NCBI GenBank assembly: GCA_021399395.1
Contig: JAAFKJ010000120.1
Location: 1 to 35,960 of the forward strand
Reading direction: 5' to 3'
DNA length: 35,960 bases
Origin: Candidatus Heimdallarchaeota archaeon
GTDB lineage: Archaea; Asgardarchaeota; Heimdallarchaeia; Heimdallarchaeales; Heimdallarchaeaceae
The notes under the pieces were generated by a model. It made no database searches and was not told where the DNA came from. It worked only from the letters and a program-made list of their open reading frames with translations. The position numbers and the translations under genes were made by a program. Of this stretch, positions 16,161-25,700 are shown piece after piece. Numbering within the stretch: the first letter of the stretch is position 1; every line of letters starts with the position of its first letter.

Positions 16161-16526
16161 ATGTGGAGAATGCAACCTTGCCCCATGCACAGAGAGATTG
16201 AAAACACCACTTATTGTGTCTTAGATGATGAATTTGAGATGATTCTTCTAATTTCATTCTATGATCCTGACGAGCTCTTTGCTGCAGATTTGGATGAATT
16301 TGCCAATCCTACATTTTGTTTAAACGCAGTAGTTGCTGATGAGTCGGGTTTTATCTTTTGTCCAACCAAAAATAAGCGAATTGAGATAAGAGGAAAACCT
16401 ATTGCTCACAAAGTCTATGAGAATACAAGAGAAACACTATTGTTTATGGATCCTGAGGCTCAGGGTTGTTCTGACTGTTTGTATAAAGCTTTTGTTGCTT
16501 TAATAAAAAGTTTAGAAGAGATGTAA
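16161..16526 (+). CDS. Small Cys-containing protein of unknown function
   Basis: A 121-residue protein with an acidic, mixed alpha/beta character and no membrane helix. Cysteines occur at CPMH near the N terminus, TYC, FCLN, FCPT and GCSDC near the C terminus; CPMH and CSDC could bind metal or form disulfides. I do not recognise the family. The start is set by the TATA box spacing for a leaderless mRNA; a second ATG three codons in (MQPCPMH) is the alternative. The stop codon TAA directly abuts the stop codon of the convergent GAPDH gene with no base between. Confidence 0.6.
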   Translation: MWRMQPCPMHREIENTTYCVLDDEFEMILLISFYDPDELFAADLDEFANPTFCLNAVVADESGFIFCPTKNKRIEIRGKPIAHKVYENTRETLLFMDPEAQGCSDCLYKAFVALIKSLEEM

Positions 16527-17537
16527 TTATTTCTCTCCTAGAATATATTTTGTAAGTCCAATCATTCTGTTTGAATACCCTGTTTCATTGTCATACCATG
16601 CGATAACTTTCACTTGGTTTTTGTGACACATAGTTAGAGATAGATCAACAGTTGCTGAGAATTTTACACCATTGTAATCCGTTGAAACTAAGGGCTCATC
16701 AGAAACAGCAAGAATACCTTTCAGTTCTCCTTCTGCAGCTTTCTTGAATATATCATTCACTTCTTCAACAGTTGTTTCTTTATCAAGTGTATATACTGCA
16801 TCAATCAAAGACACATTAGGTGTTGGAACTCTGATAGACATTGCTTGAAGTTTTCCTTCTAAGTGTGGGAGAACTTTACCTACAGCTTTGGCAGCACCTG
16901 TAGATGTTGGGATCATTGATAGCGCAGCAGAGCGAGCTCTACGCAGATCACCATGGGGTAGATCTAGTATTCTTTGATCAGTTGTATAAGAGTGAATAGT
17001 TGTCATAAAACCAGATTGAATACCAAAAGCTTGATCTAAAATTTTTGTTACTGGTGCATAACAGTTAGTTGTGCAGCTTGCATTCGAGATAATTTTATGT
17101 TCTTCTGGATCGAATTTCTCTTCATTAACACCAAGAACAAAAGGAGGAATAGGTTTGATTACTCCTTTATCAGGAGCTGAAAGAATAACTCTCTTAACAC
17201 CTCTTTCAAGATGTTTGGAAGCTAATTCGTAAGTACGGAATACACCTACACACTCAAAAACCAATTCAGCCCCCCATTTATCCCATGGGATGTTTGCAGG
17301 GTCTCTTTCCTTAGAAATTGGTATTTCCTTGCCTTTCACTTTGAGTGAGTTTTCAGATGCCTTTACATCATATGGAAATTTACCGTGAACACTATCATAT
17401 TTGAGGAGATGTGCCATAGTCTTAGAATCACCAATATCGTTGATTCCAACTACTTCTATTTCAGAATCATCAAAAGCTGCTCTGAAAATACCTCTTCCTA
17501 TTCTTCCAAAACCGTTTATACCTACACGTAATTTCAT
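16527..17537 (-). CDS. gap: Class I (bacterial/eukaryotic-type) phosphorylating glyceraldehyde-3-phosphate dehydrogenase
   Basis: A 336-residue enzyme that converts glyceraldehyde 3-phosphate, phosphate and NAD(P)+ to 1,3-bisphosphoglycerate. Visible are the dinucleotide motif NGFGRIGRG (residues 8-16), the catalytic Cys155 in SNASCTTNC, His182 in TTIHSYT, and the C-terminal signature WYDNETGYSNRM. The NDIGD segment after beta-2 keeps the Asp usual in NAD-preferring forms. Most archaea have a different, class II GAPDH with little sequence similarity; a class I gene in an archaeon is normally explained by transfer from bacteria. GGTGA precedes the ATG, and an AT-rich TATA-like run (AGTATTTATTTAG, minus strand) lies upstream. 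It stands alone between convergent and terminator-separated neighbours. Confidence 0.95.
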   Translation of the reverse strand: MKLRVGINGFGRIGRGIFRAAFDDSEIEVVGINDIGDSKTMAHLLKYDSVHGKFPYDVKASENSLKVKGKEIPISKERDPANIPWDKWGAELVFECVGVFRTYELASKHLERGVKRVILSAPDKGVIKPIPPFVLGVNEEKFDPEEHKIISNASCTTNCYAPVTKILDQAFGIQSGFMTTIHSYTTDQRILDLPHGDLRRARSAALSMIPTSTGAAKAVGKVLPHLEGKLQAMSIRVPTPNVSLIDAVYTLDKETTVEEVNDIFKKAAEGELKGILAVSDEPLVSTDYNGVKFSATVDLSLTMCHKNQVKVIAWYDNETGYSNRMIGLTKYILGEK

Positions 17538-17584
17538 GTATTCACCAAGAAATCACTACTAAATAAATACTACTCTTAAATCAA

Positions 17585-17614
17585 ATAAAAAAGTGAAGGA
17601 AAAAAAATCCTTCA
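17585..17614 (-). terminator. Hairpin plus T-run terminator of the polytopic membrane protein gene
   Basis: On the minus strand TGAAGGA, a 7-T loop, TCCTTCA, then CTTTTTTATTT. The stem starts three bases after the stop codon. It is the clearest intrinsic-type terminator in the window. Confidence 0.65.
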
Positions 17615-17617
17615 AAA

Positions 17618-18637
17618 TTATTTTTCTTTCTTAATTGGAGATGTAGAAACACCATGAACGATGTTAAAGAACCAAGTAGCAAAAATACCTACTCCAGCAA
17701 AGAGCATTGCTGCTGCAAAGGAGGCAAACCTCATAATATCTATCTGAGCCCACAATCCATCAATCATGTAGAATTTTACAACAAGGTATATTGAGAATAT
17801 CAGGAAGAATAATGTAACGAGAACTTGTAAGAAAACATTAACCCAGAAGAAATTCTTTGATCTTGTTTCTATGTATTTCTCACCGATAAGATACTTCAAC
17901 ACAAATTTTCTAACGGCATCATGTGCTTTTACAATTCCATTCTTGATTTTAACAAAGAAGTTCTTAATTACTTTGAACACCTTTCCTTTTCTAGCAAGAT
18001 TGACTAAAAGAATGATTAATCCTGTACCAACTACAAGAATTGCAAGTAAAACAAAAGCAGCAACCCATTGTCCGGAATTGATGAAATCTGCGAATCCAAA
18101 AATAACATCATACTTTATGAATATACCAATAGGTAGTAGAATTCCATTATATATCCCAACAAAGAAGTCTGCAATACCTTGACCTATGGATGCCCAAAAA
18201 CCATAATCAGCAATAATTTCCTTTGTTGCTTCCCAGAAATTATAGATAGAATCTAGATAAAATACAAGATATACAATAATTATACAAATTGCCATCATAA
18301 AGAATAGTGTGGGTATCAATGACAAGTATTTTTTATCATCTTCAGTAAGAGGACCTTTGCTTCGCACTCTCAGGAATTTATAGGTTTTAACAAATAGAAC
18401 TCCAGTATACCAGAATGGAAATAGAACGTATTTCAAGAAGAATTTGAGTATTTTCCAGAAAATTTTTAATACGAATAAAATTCCAACCCAAATGGCACTG
18501 AAAAACCCTTTGGCATCGATTTTTGAAACTTTACCTTTTTTAGGCTTTTTCTCCTTTTTAGGCTTCTTTTCCTTCTTAGGCTGAGTTTCGACCTCTACTA
18601 TTTCTTCTTCCTCCATTTCTATAGCTTTTTCACTCAT
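17618..18637 (-). CDS. Polytopic membrane protein with Lys-rich cytoplasmic N terminus
   Basis: A 339-residue protein of unknown function. The first 40 residues are acidic and then lysine-rich with a repeated unit (KKEKKPKKEKKPKKGK), followed by about six hydrophobic segments (around residues 45-85, 107-128, 150-175, 190-212, 268-292 and 303-328). A charged loop (about 215-265) separates the fourth and fifth. No transporter motif or catalytic residue stands out. It is divergent from the secreted-protein gene at 18726, and its terminator separates it from gap. The basic repeat might contact nucleic acid, ribosomes or acidic lipid headgroups, but this is only suggested by charge. Confidence 0.65.
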   Translation of the reverse strand: MSEKAIEMEEEEIVEVETQPKKEKKPKKEKKPKKGKVSKIDAKGFFSAIWVGILFVLKIFWKILKFFLKYVLFPFWYTGVLFVKTYKFLRVRSKGPLTEDDKKYLSLIPTLFFMMAICIIIVYLVFYLDSIYNFWEATKEIIADYGFWASIGQGIADFFVGIYNGILLPIGIFIKYDVIFGFADFINSGQWVAAFVLLAILVVGTGLIILLVNLARKGKVFKVIKNFFVKIKNGIVKAHDAVRKFVLKYLIGEKYIETRSKNFFWVNVFLQVLVTLFFLIFSIYLVVKFYMIDGLWAQIDIMRFASFAAAMLFAGVGIFATWFFNIVHGVSTSPIKKEK

Positions 18638-18687
18638 ATCTGTATAATATTATGATGTCATATTAAATTTTTTTGCAAATGCAAAGG

Positions 18688-18695
18688 GTTTATAG
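18688..18695 (+). promoter_or_regulatory. TATA-like box of the secreted, C-anchored protein gene
   Basis: GTTTATAG centred about 35 bases before the ATG at 18726, giving a short leader. Confidence 0.35.
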
Positions 18696-18725
18696 TGCGA
18701 AAATGCGATAAAGTATTAGAAGAAA

Positions 18726-19715
18726 ATGAAAAACAGAAAATCAGTTGCTTTTATGTTGTTAATGTTGTTTAGTATCAGTGTATTTATCAGCTTGACTGAT
18801 ATTTCTGCAGACTTTCAACCTTCAAGTGAGGATGTTGATAAATGGTCTAAATCAGTTACTTCAGTAGCATTCTCCAAAGATAATTATCTTAAATTGAATT
18901 TAGCAATAGCAGATGAAACAGGAGAGTATGCTCTTGTCTCATATTTATCATTTCATACAATCCTCAACCTTCCTTTAGAAGTCGTTTCATACCTAAACCA
19001 CAATAAAGGCGATCAAACAGCTGATTATGGTCTGCAAGTACAAACAACCCAAGGTAATTTCTCTTTAGGCGTAAATGGAACAATAATAGTTGATACTCCT
19101 TTTACAGGACCAGTGTTCATCGAAATTGAGGAAGGAGAACAAGAAACTATTGCAGATTTTTCTAGTTTTTTGGGAGAGAATGTAACAATACCAGTTAATT
19201 TCATTCCTTTTGTTTTCCCAATTGATATAGAGGGGATTCCAGGAATAACGGGTATTAGCCTTATTTTTGCACCATCTGCCGAACTAAATGCATCAAGTAG
19301 TTTGGAGGCAAGAGTAATGGATCAAGATCTAGTTTTTACTGATTCTCAAGATGTATACATAAACACATTTCCTGTTAGTGAGGATTTTACATCATTTAAC
19401 ACTGAGATGAGAGATATCTATCTAGATATCGATAATGTGACACTGTTTATGAAGACAATAAATCTTGGAATAGTAGTAAGAACAGATTTAGGTGATATAA
19501 GAAAAAATTTCGCAATTGATCTGAGTTCAATTGATACTTCCGTTATTATGGATCCAATTGGTGAGATTTTACTATTGTATGTTAGTAGTACATTTTATCT
19601 TGGAGATTTGTCACTTAATGTGGTTCTAGATTCAGCATCTTTTGCGTTTATCTCTCTACTTATTGCAATAGTTGTATTTGCTAGTTTCGCATATTGGAGA
19701 AAAAGGAAGAAATGA
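18726..19715 (+). CDS. Secreted protein with signal peptide and C-terminal membrane anchor
   Basis: A 329-residue protein. The N terminus is a signal peptide (KNRK then a hydrophobic core to about residue 27). Residues 30-295 are beta-rich, with many Asp/Ser/Thr/Asn and several N-x-S/T sites, consistent with an extracytoplasmic domain. A single helix near residues 300-322 (FISLLIAIVVFASF) is followed by WRKRKK, which gives the outside/inside orientation of a type I membrane protein. No enzymatic motif is seen. It may be a surface protein. The following aminotransferase gene starts about 70 bases later on the same strand and could be co-transcribed, though a functional link is not evident. Confidence 0.65.
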   Translation: MKNRKSVAFMLLMLFSISVFISLTDISADFQPSSEDVDKWSKSVTSVAFSKDNYLKLNLAIADETGEYALVSYLSFHTILNLPLEVVSYLNHNKGDQTADYGLQVQTTQGNFSLGVNGTIIVDTPFTGPVFIEIEEGEQETIADFSSFLGENVTIPVNFIPFVFPIDIEGIPGITGISLIFAPSAELNASSSLEARVMDQDLVFTDSQDVYINTFPVSEDFTSFNTEMRDIYLDIDNVTLFMKTINLGIVVRTDLGDIRKNFAIDLSSIDTSVIMDPIGEILLLYVSSTFYLGDLSLNVVLDSASFAFISLLIAIVVFASFAYWRKRKK

Positions 19716-19785
19716 AAAAAATAACTTTTCATCTAAAATTTTAAAAGCCTACTTCTTAATGAATGCTTGAGAAGTTGTGGAAATA

Positions 19786-21018
19786 ATGGCTAAAAAGAAG
19801 AAAGACTTAGCAAAATACTATCTAGAATTGGATAAGAAATGGACAGCTCACAATTATAAACCTATACCAGTAGTTGTAGAAAAAGCTAAAGGTATGTGGG
19901 TCTGGGATGTTAATGGTAAAAAATACATGGACTGTTTGAGTGCCTATTCCAGTCAAAATTTTGGTCATAATCATCCAAAATTGATAAGAGCTTTAGTAAA
20001 ACAATCAAAGAAAGTAGTACTTACCTCAAGAGCGTTTTGTAATGATGCAATGGGAGAAGCTGCAAAAAATCTGTGCGAATTAACAGGATATGAAGCTTTT
20101 CTTCCAATGAATACTGGAGCAGAAGCAGTAGAATCAGCACTAAAAATTGCTCGAAAATGGGGATACGAAAAGAAAGGAGTCAAAGAAGATAAAGCTGAGA
20201 TTATTGTTTGTGAAAATAACTTCCATGGAAGGACAATAACCATTGTAGGATTTTCAACAGATCCAGATGCTTCTCAAGGATTTGGTCCTAAAACTCCGGG
20301 ATTCAAAGTTATACCTTACGGAGATACAGAAGCTTTAGAAAAAGCAATCACAAAAGAGACTGTAGCATTTCTTTTTGAACCAATTCAAGGAGAAGCTGGT
20401 GTTTTAATTCCAACGAAGGATTATCTCAAAGAAGTACAAAAGATATGTGAGAAAAATAATGTTCTTCTGATAGCTGATGAGATACAAACAGGATTTTGTA
20501 GAACTGGTGCCTTAATGGCATGCGATCATGCTGATATTAAACCTGACGTTACACTCGTAGCTAAAGCAATGGGTGGTGGTGTCTTTCCCGTTTCGGGTGT
20601 TCTATCCAGTTGGGATATAATGGATGTATTGACTCCTGGAACACATGGTTCAACTTGGGGTGGAAACAGCTTAGGAATGGCTGTTCTAAATGCTGTATGT
20701 GACCTTCTAAGAAAAGAAGATTTTGCAGCTAGATCATTAGAACTAGGAGAGTATTTTGTAGAAGGCTTAAAACGTGTTCAATTAAAACATCCTAAGAAAA
20801 TTAAGGAAGTACGTGGATTAGGGTTGCTTATAGCTATCGAACTCAATGAAAAAGCTCGTCCATATACTGAAGCAATGATGAATAATTCTCCTGTAGGACT
20901 TTTAGCAAAAGAAACTCATGAATTTTCTATACGTTTTGCCCCACCATTGGTTGTGACAAAATCAGAAATTGATTGGGCACTAAGTGTGATAGAGAAAGTT
21001 TTCGATGAAGTAAACTAA
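19786..21018 (+). CDS. rocD: Class III aminotransferase, probable ornithine aminotransferase
   Basis: A PLP enzyme of about 410 residues. Class III features are GMWVWDVNGKKYMDCLSAYS (start of the large domain), NTGAEAVESALKIAR (phosphate binding), NNFHGRT, ADEIQTGFCRTG (the Asp that binds the pyridine nitrogen), KAMGGG (Schiff-base Lys) and THGSTWGGN. The combination LSAYSSQNFGHNHP with the substrate-loop Tyr is closest to ornithine delta-aminotransferase, which makes glutamate semialdehyde from ornithine and 2-oxoglutarate; acetylornithine or 4-aminobutyrate aminotransferase are the alternatives. The track starts at GTG 19777; the ATG three codons later is preferred. Its stop overlaps the convergent small gene by three bases. 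Confidence 0.88.
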   Translation: MAKKKKDLAKYYLELDKKWTAHNYKPIPVVVEKAKGMWVWDVNGKKYMDCLSAYSSQNFGHNHPKLIRALVKQSKKVVLTSRAFCNDAMGEAAKNLCELTGYEAFLPMNTGAEAVESALKIARKWGYEKKGVKEDKAEIIVCENNFHGRTITIVGFSTDPDASQGFGPKTPGFKVIPYGDTEALEKAITKETVAFLFEPIQGEAGVLIPTKDYLKEVQKICEKNNVLLIADEIQTGFCRTGALMACDHADIKPDVTLVAKAMGGGVFPVSGVLSSWDIMDVLTPGTHGSTWGGNSLGMAVLNAVCDLLRKEDFAARSLELGEYFVEGLKRVQLKHPKKIKEVRGLGLLIAIELNEKARPYTEAMMNNSPVGLLAKETHEFSIRFAPPLVVTKSEIDWALSVIEKVFDEVN

Positions 21019-21260
21019 AATCTATCACTTTTCGATTTTTCTCTATAGTAAAAATCTGCTTCGGAATAGTCATAGTCGTTTTTCTTCAATATAGTATATG
21101 CACGCTCTATTGAAGTCGTGAAAATTTTTCTATTTGGTTCTTTGAATAATTTGACTTGGAATATTGATTTGTTTATAGAAATAATCTCACCATTCTTGTG
21201 GATTAGTACAACTTCCTTCTCTATTTGATTGGCTGTTGGTACAATCTGTTGACTATCCAT
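21015..21260 (-). CDS. Small hypothetical protein
   Basis: An 81-residue, Lys/Glu/Tyr-rich soluble protein. Residues 15-50 have the alternating pattern of short beta strands (VVLIHKNGEIISINKSIFQVKLF) and the end is helical and charged (YSEADFYYREKSKSDRF). I recognise no family. The case for a real gene is a good TATA box (minus-strand GTTTAAATAT at 21281-21290) 25 bases before the ATG, which fits a leaderless mRNA, and a tight tail-to-tail overlap with rocD. Confidence 0.5.
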   Translation of the reverse strand: MDSQQIVPTANQIEKEVVLIHKNGEIISINKSIFQVKLFKEPNRKIFTTSIERAYTILKKNDYDYSEADFYYREKSKSDRF

Positions 21261-21280
21261 GATTTACATTCTATTGTTTG

Positions 21281-21290
21281 ATATTTAAAC
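21281..21290 (-). promoter_or_regulatory. TATA box of the small hypothetical gene
   Basis: GTTTAAATAT on the minus strand, centred about 25 bases before the ATG at 21260. Confidence 0.4.
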
Positions 21291-21349
21291 CCAGAAAGGA
21301 AAAGTGTGCAAATTAATTTCAATGAAGTCTTGAAAAAATGAAAGTAGAT

Positions 21350-21365
21350 GAAGAAGGTTTTCTTC
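21350..21365 (-). terminator. Possible terminator of the CaCA exchanger gene
   Basis: GAAGAA and TTCTTC form a 6-base stem with a 4-base loop 14 bases after the stop codon, followed on the minus strand by a T-rich stretch (ACTTTCATTTTTTC). Confidence 0.35.
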
Positions 21366-21378
21366 TCCACAATAATTA

Positions 21379-22650
21379 CTAGACTAATATAGCGATATCT
21401 TCGAATAGTATGACAAACACTAGTATTTGTAGAATTATAATCATAATTCCTTCAAAGACATCGAATTTCCGGTCCTGAATACACCGTTTGACAAACCAAA
21501 GCGTTCCTGCTATTGAAGCTAGCTGAATCAGTACGAATGGATGTAATACAATCTCAGTGATAACTCCAAGAATACCGAAGATTAGTAATGCTGATTGAAG
21601 TATTCCGCCCATTGCATTACCTATTCCTACTTCTATTTCTCCTTTTACGGAAGATAGAACCGCGATACTATGTTCAGGAACAGCTCCAGCTGCACCTAAA
21701 ATCAAAGCCAATGAAATCTCACCTTTAGCAGTTAAAAAGAAGTCTGAATGTTCAGTGATGTGTTGTACGCTCTCTGTTAGGATCTCTCCTGCAAAGAAAA
21801 TACCTACAAAACCCATGACAAGTAGTAGGATGGTAAATGGAATTGATAATTTTCCATGTTTATCTTTGTGTTCTTGTTCATCTTCACTATTCTCAGAATC
21901 TGCTTTTTCTTCTGGATCTGAACTGTCATGTTCTGCCTGATCTGCATGTTCATCTAATCCTTTTGACATTTTGTTATTATTTTCTTTAACTGCAATTAGA
22001 TAAACAAGATAAATGAGGTAACTTGTGGCTAACATTGCAGCTACTGGAATGGTTAAAACTGCATTTTCCAAACTAGAAGGAACATAACCAGGATCTAGAA
22101 AACCAAAAACATTGACCTTCTGTGAACCAAGGACAGCATATTGTACAAGACCAAAGATAACGGTCATAAGTAAAGCAACAATTGCCCACCTAATAATGGG
22201 TGATTCTCTTTTTTCAAGCTCTTCAGGTACCTTGATACTTCCTTTATTCTTGATAGTTGAAATTAAGATTGCAATCCCAAGAATAAGTGTATTAAAACCT
22301 GCAGCTGATAAGACAGTAATAACTGCAATAAGCTGTTGTCCATTTATGATTAGGAATATCGCAATTACAGCTTCTGGAAGATTTGATGCTAAACTAGATA
22401 AAACACCAGCTACATAATCTGATAAGCCTACATATTTTGCTCCACTATTTAAACCAGATACAGCCCATTCAGATGGTCTAAAGGCTAACCAAGTACCTAC
22501 AACAAATCCTGAGATTGTCAACCAGAGAGGAGGATGACCTGCATAAACAGCTTTAGCTAAGATAAAGTAAGTAGTTATTACTGCTGCAGCTATTATCGCT
22601 TCCCAAAGAGTGATGTGAAAAATACTCTTGAATTTCTTCAGAAAACTCAT
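21379..22650 (-). CDS. CaCA-family cation/Ca2+ exchanger
   Basis: An approximately 423-residue membrane protein with about 10-11 hydrophobic segments and the two inverted alpha repeats of the Ca2+:cation antiporter superfamily. The first repeat contains GLSDYVAGVLSSLASNLPEA and the AAGFNTLILGI segment; the second contains AGAVPEHSIAVLSSVKGEI and GIGNAMGGI. The Glu of each PE motif is the expected ion ligand. Between the halves is a strongly acidic cytoplasmic loop (DSSDPEEKADSENSEDEQ) that could sense or buffer cations. The TTG at 22656 used by the track is less likely than the ATG at 22650, because a TATA box lies 26 bases upstream of the latter. It probably exports Ca2+ or another divalent cation using the Na+ or H+ gradient. 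Confidence 0.85.
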   Translation of the reverse strand: MSFLKKFKSIFHITLWEAIIAAAVITTYFILAKAVYAGHPPLWLTISGFVVGTWLAFRPSEWAVSGLNSGAKYVGLSDYVAGVLSSLASNLPEAVIAIFLIINGQQLIAVITVLSAAGFNTLILGIAILISTIKNKGSIKVPEELEKRESPIIRWAIVALLMTVIFGLVQYAVLGSQKVNVFGFLDPGYVPSSLENAVLTIPVAAMLATSYLIYLVYLIAVKENNNKMSKGLDEHADQAEHDSSDPEEKADSENSEDEQEHKDKHGKLSIPFTILLLVMGFVGIFFAGEILTESVQHITEHSDFFLTAKGEISLALILGAAGAVPEHSIAVLSSVKGEIEVGIGNAMGGILQSALLIFGILGVITEIVLHPFVLIQLASIAGTLWFVKRCIQDRKFDVFEGIMIIILQILVFVILFEDIAILV

Positions 22651-22671
22651 GTTCAAAAGTATAAATAGAGT

Positions 22672-22680
22672 AATATATAA
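22672..22680 (-). promoter_or_regulatory. TATA box of the CaCA exchanger gene
   Basis: Minus-strand TTATATATT, centred 26 bases before the ATG at 22650, which implies a leaderless transcript. It separates this gene from the PAS gene upstream. Confidence 0.5.
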
Positions 22681-22704
22681 ATTGTTGGGAAATGACTTCT
22701 CAAC

Positions 22705-25700
22705 CTATTCTTCTTTGCTTTCACCATTTTGTTGATCAGAGTTATTATTATCCCCTATCAAGTCGATTTGTTCTTTGATTATCTTTCTTACTTGCTCAGT
22801 TTCCAAATAACTTTCAGAAATCTTTTTAGTGATTTCCTCGATTTTCTTTGCTTCTTCAATTATTACTTCTGAGTGCATGGACTCAGAAAGTTCGGCATAT
22901 CCCATAACACCCATGAGTGGGTTCCTAATCCTGTCTACTAATTCTGCAAAATCCTCAATGTTTTGGGCAATTTGAGAATAAGCTTGATTTCGTAGAACCT
23001 CATCTCTTTTTCTCTCAGTAATGTCTCTTGCAGTAACTAGGACACTTATTTCACCTTTGAGCATGAAAGGTGTTGCATTAATTTCAACTGGAAAATTGGT
23101 CCCATCTTTTCGTTGAAGCTCTCTTTCAAATGTTATAAAGTCCTTTTCAAACATCTCTTTGAAGTAAGCTTTTATTTCTTCAATCTTGATATCTTTGATA
23201 ACTTGATCTAATTGCAATTTGGTAATTTCTACCTGACCATATCCAGTTTTTGTTAGAGCTACTTGATTCACTTCAACAAATTTACCAATGGTTCCATCTC
23301 GTGGAACACTAATGACTGCAATGATATCGTTTGCATTATGGAAAAGCTGACGATATCTCTCTTCACTCTCTTTTAGTAGAGCTTCAGCTTGTTTTCTTTC
23401 CGTGATGTCGCGCAGTACTGATAAGGCCACTGTTTCATCTCTTAGTTTGAAAATATGGGAACTAATCTCTGTAGGAATCCTTACTCCAGACTTAGTAACT
23501 TGAAATGATTCAAAAGTTGCAGAACCACTCTTAATAAATTGCTCAATGCTACCTGCAAGTGCATCTCTATCCTCTGGAGCTGTTATATCTAGAGATTTTT
23601 TATCTAATAATTCCTCTCTACTATACTCCATCAATTTACATGCTACATCGTTCACTTCTATGAAATTACCAGTAGTTTTAGTTGCCTTATCTACTCGTGT
23701 CAAGAAAATAGCATCATTTGCATTATTGAAGAGTTGTCTGAATTTTTCTTCACTTTCCACTAATTCTTGTTCAGCTTTCTTCCTTTCAGTGATATCTCTA
23801 ACTATTCCTTGTATAACTGGTATTCCACCAACTTCGAAGAAACTTGAAGAAACATCAGCTGGGAATTGTGAACCATCTTTTCTTCGGAAAACAGTTTCAA
23901 ACTGAACTGAACCTTTATCTTGAACCTCCTCAAAAGCATCTTTGGAAGCTTCATGTTCTGTAACAGGATGCAGTTGTGCAATTCTTAATGATAGAAATTC
24001 TGTCTTTGAATAGCCTAATAGATCTTTAGCTCGTTGATTTACATCTATAATATTTCCCTTTACATCATGCAGCATTATTCCATCATTCGATAAATCAAAA
24101 GTTTGCCTGAATTTCTCTTCGCTTTCTTTGAGTGCTAATTCAGCTTTAGCTCTTTCAGTTATGTCTTCTATTACTGCGATTACACCTAAGGTTTTTCCTT
24201 CTTCATCAGCAACATAGGAAGCATTGACTTTAACTGGAAAACGTGTTCCACCTTTCTTTAATGCATTCAGATTTATTATTTGGGAATATTTTTGATTTAT
24301 AATGTCTGATATGGTTGAAAAGGCATCTTCTAAGTCTTCTCGAACAATTATATCTATAGGCGTTAAATCAATCATTGAATCAACATCATCATACTCAAAC
24401 ATCTGAGCAGTTTGAGGATTCGCAAATTGAATTTTATAATCTGTATCTACTAGAACAATAGCATCTGGGGATGTTTCTACAAGTGTACGGTAACGCTCTT
24501 CACTTGCCTTAATTGAATCTTCTGCTTTCTTTTGTTCAGTGATATCACGTGCGATTGAAAGCAAAACTTGTTCGTTATTCAAAGTAAAGAGATGTGAACT
24601 GAATTCAACTGGTTTGATGGAACCTGATTTATTTTGTATTCTACTCTCAAAAGTAACGCTTCCTACATCCAAGATATTGTCTTTCATTTCGAGAAGGAAA
24701 TGCAGATCTAAAACTCCCTGGTTAGCAACTTCAGATTCTAACAGCTCTTCCCTCGAATATTCCAACCAGAGACATGCTGTTTCATTGATCTCTAGAAGAT
24801 TATCAATATCTCCATCCTTTGTTATACTATGAATGAATATTGCATCTTTAGCATTTTGGAATATTTGTCTAAATTTCTCCTCACTCTCTTTCAATGCTTC
24901 TTCTGCTTCTTTTCTTTCTGCAATATCAATGACTACACCTATAAATCCTGTAATACTACCTTCAGTACTCTTTATGGCTGCTGCATGGAATTCTGCAGGG
25001 AGAGTCGTCCCATCTCTTCTTTTAATATTGTATTCTACATCATGTACAAAACCATCTTCTATGCATTTTTGCATTATTATCGAAGCGAACCCCTTATCTT
25101 CATCAGAGACAAGGTCATTAGTTTTCTTACCCAATATTTCATCTTCAGAATTATAACCATGAATCTCAACAGCTTCTAAATTCACAAAAGTAATGTTGCC
25201 ATTTGAATCAGAACTGATGATAGCCGCTGGAATAGTGTCAACCAATCGTCTATATTTCTCTTCGCTTTCTTGTAGATCTCTTCTTGCTCTCTTCCTCTCT
25301 GTTATGTCTCGGGCTATTGATAGAATGACTTGTTTGTCTTCGAGTTTGAAGATATGCGAACTTATTTCTACAGGAATTCTCTTTTTATCTTTTGAGAAGA
25401 GCATTGTTTCAAAGGTTGCAAATCCTTTATCAATAATCCTGCTAATTATCTCAGGATTTGTTTCTCTTTCTTCTGGGGCAGTAATGTCAATAGAAGACAT
25501 CGTAAGAAGCTCATTTCTTTCAAACCCTAACCATCTGATGGAAGCATCATTAACTTCCACAAATTGACTGGATTCATTTTCAGAAGTGAGATGTGAAAGG
25601 AAAATTGCATCGTTTGTATTATGAAAAATCTGTCTGAATCTTTCTTCAGATAGCTCAACCTCTTTCTGAGCTCTCTTTCTCTCGGACATATCTCTAGCTA

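Noticed and set aside
22684-22704. GTTGGGAA/TTCTCAAC stem after the PAS gene as a terminator
   Set aside because: On the transcribed minus strand the stem has an A-C mismatch and no T-run follows, only the TATA box of the next gene; too weak to list.
23546-25567. Plus-strand ORFs of 97-124 residues inside the PAS gene
   Set aside because: They are antisense shadows of the repeated PAS coding sequence; their similarity to each other simply reflects the PAS repeats on the other strand.
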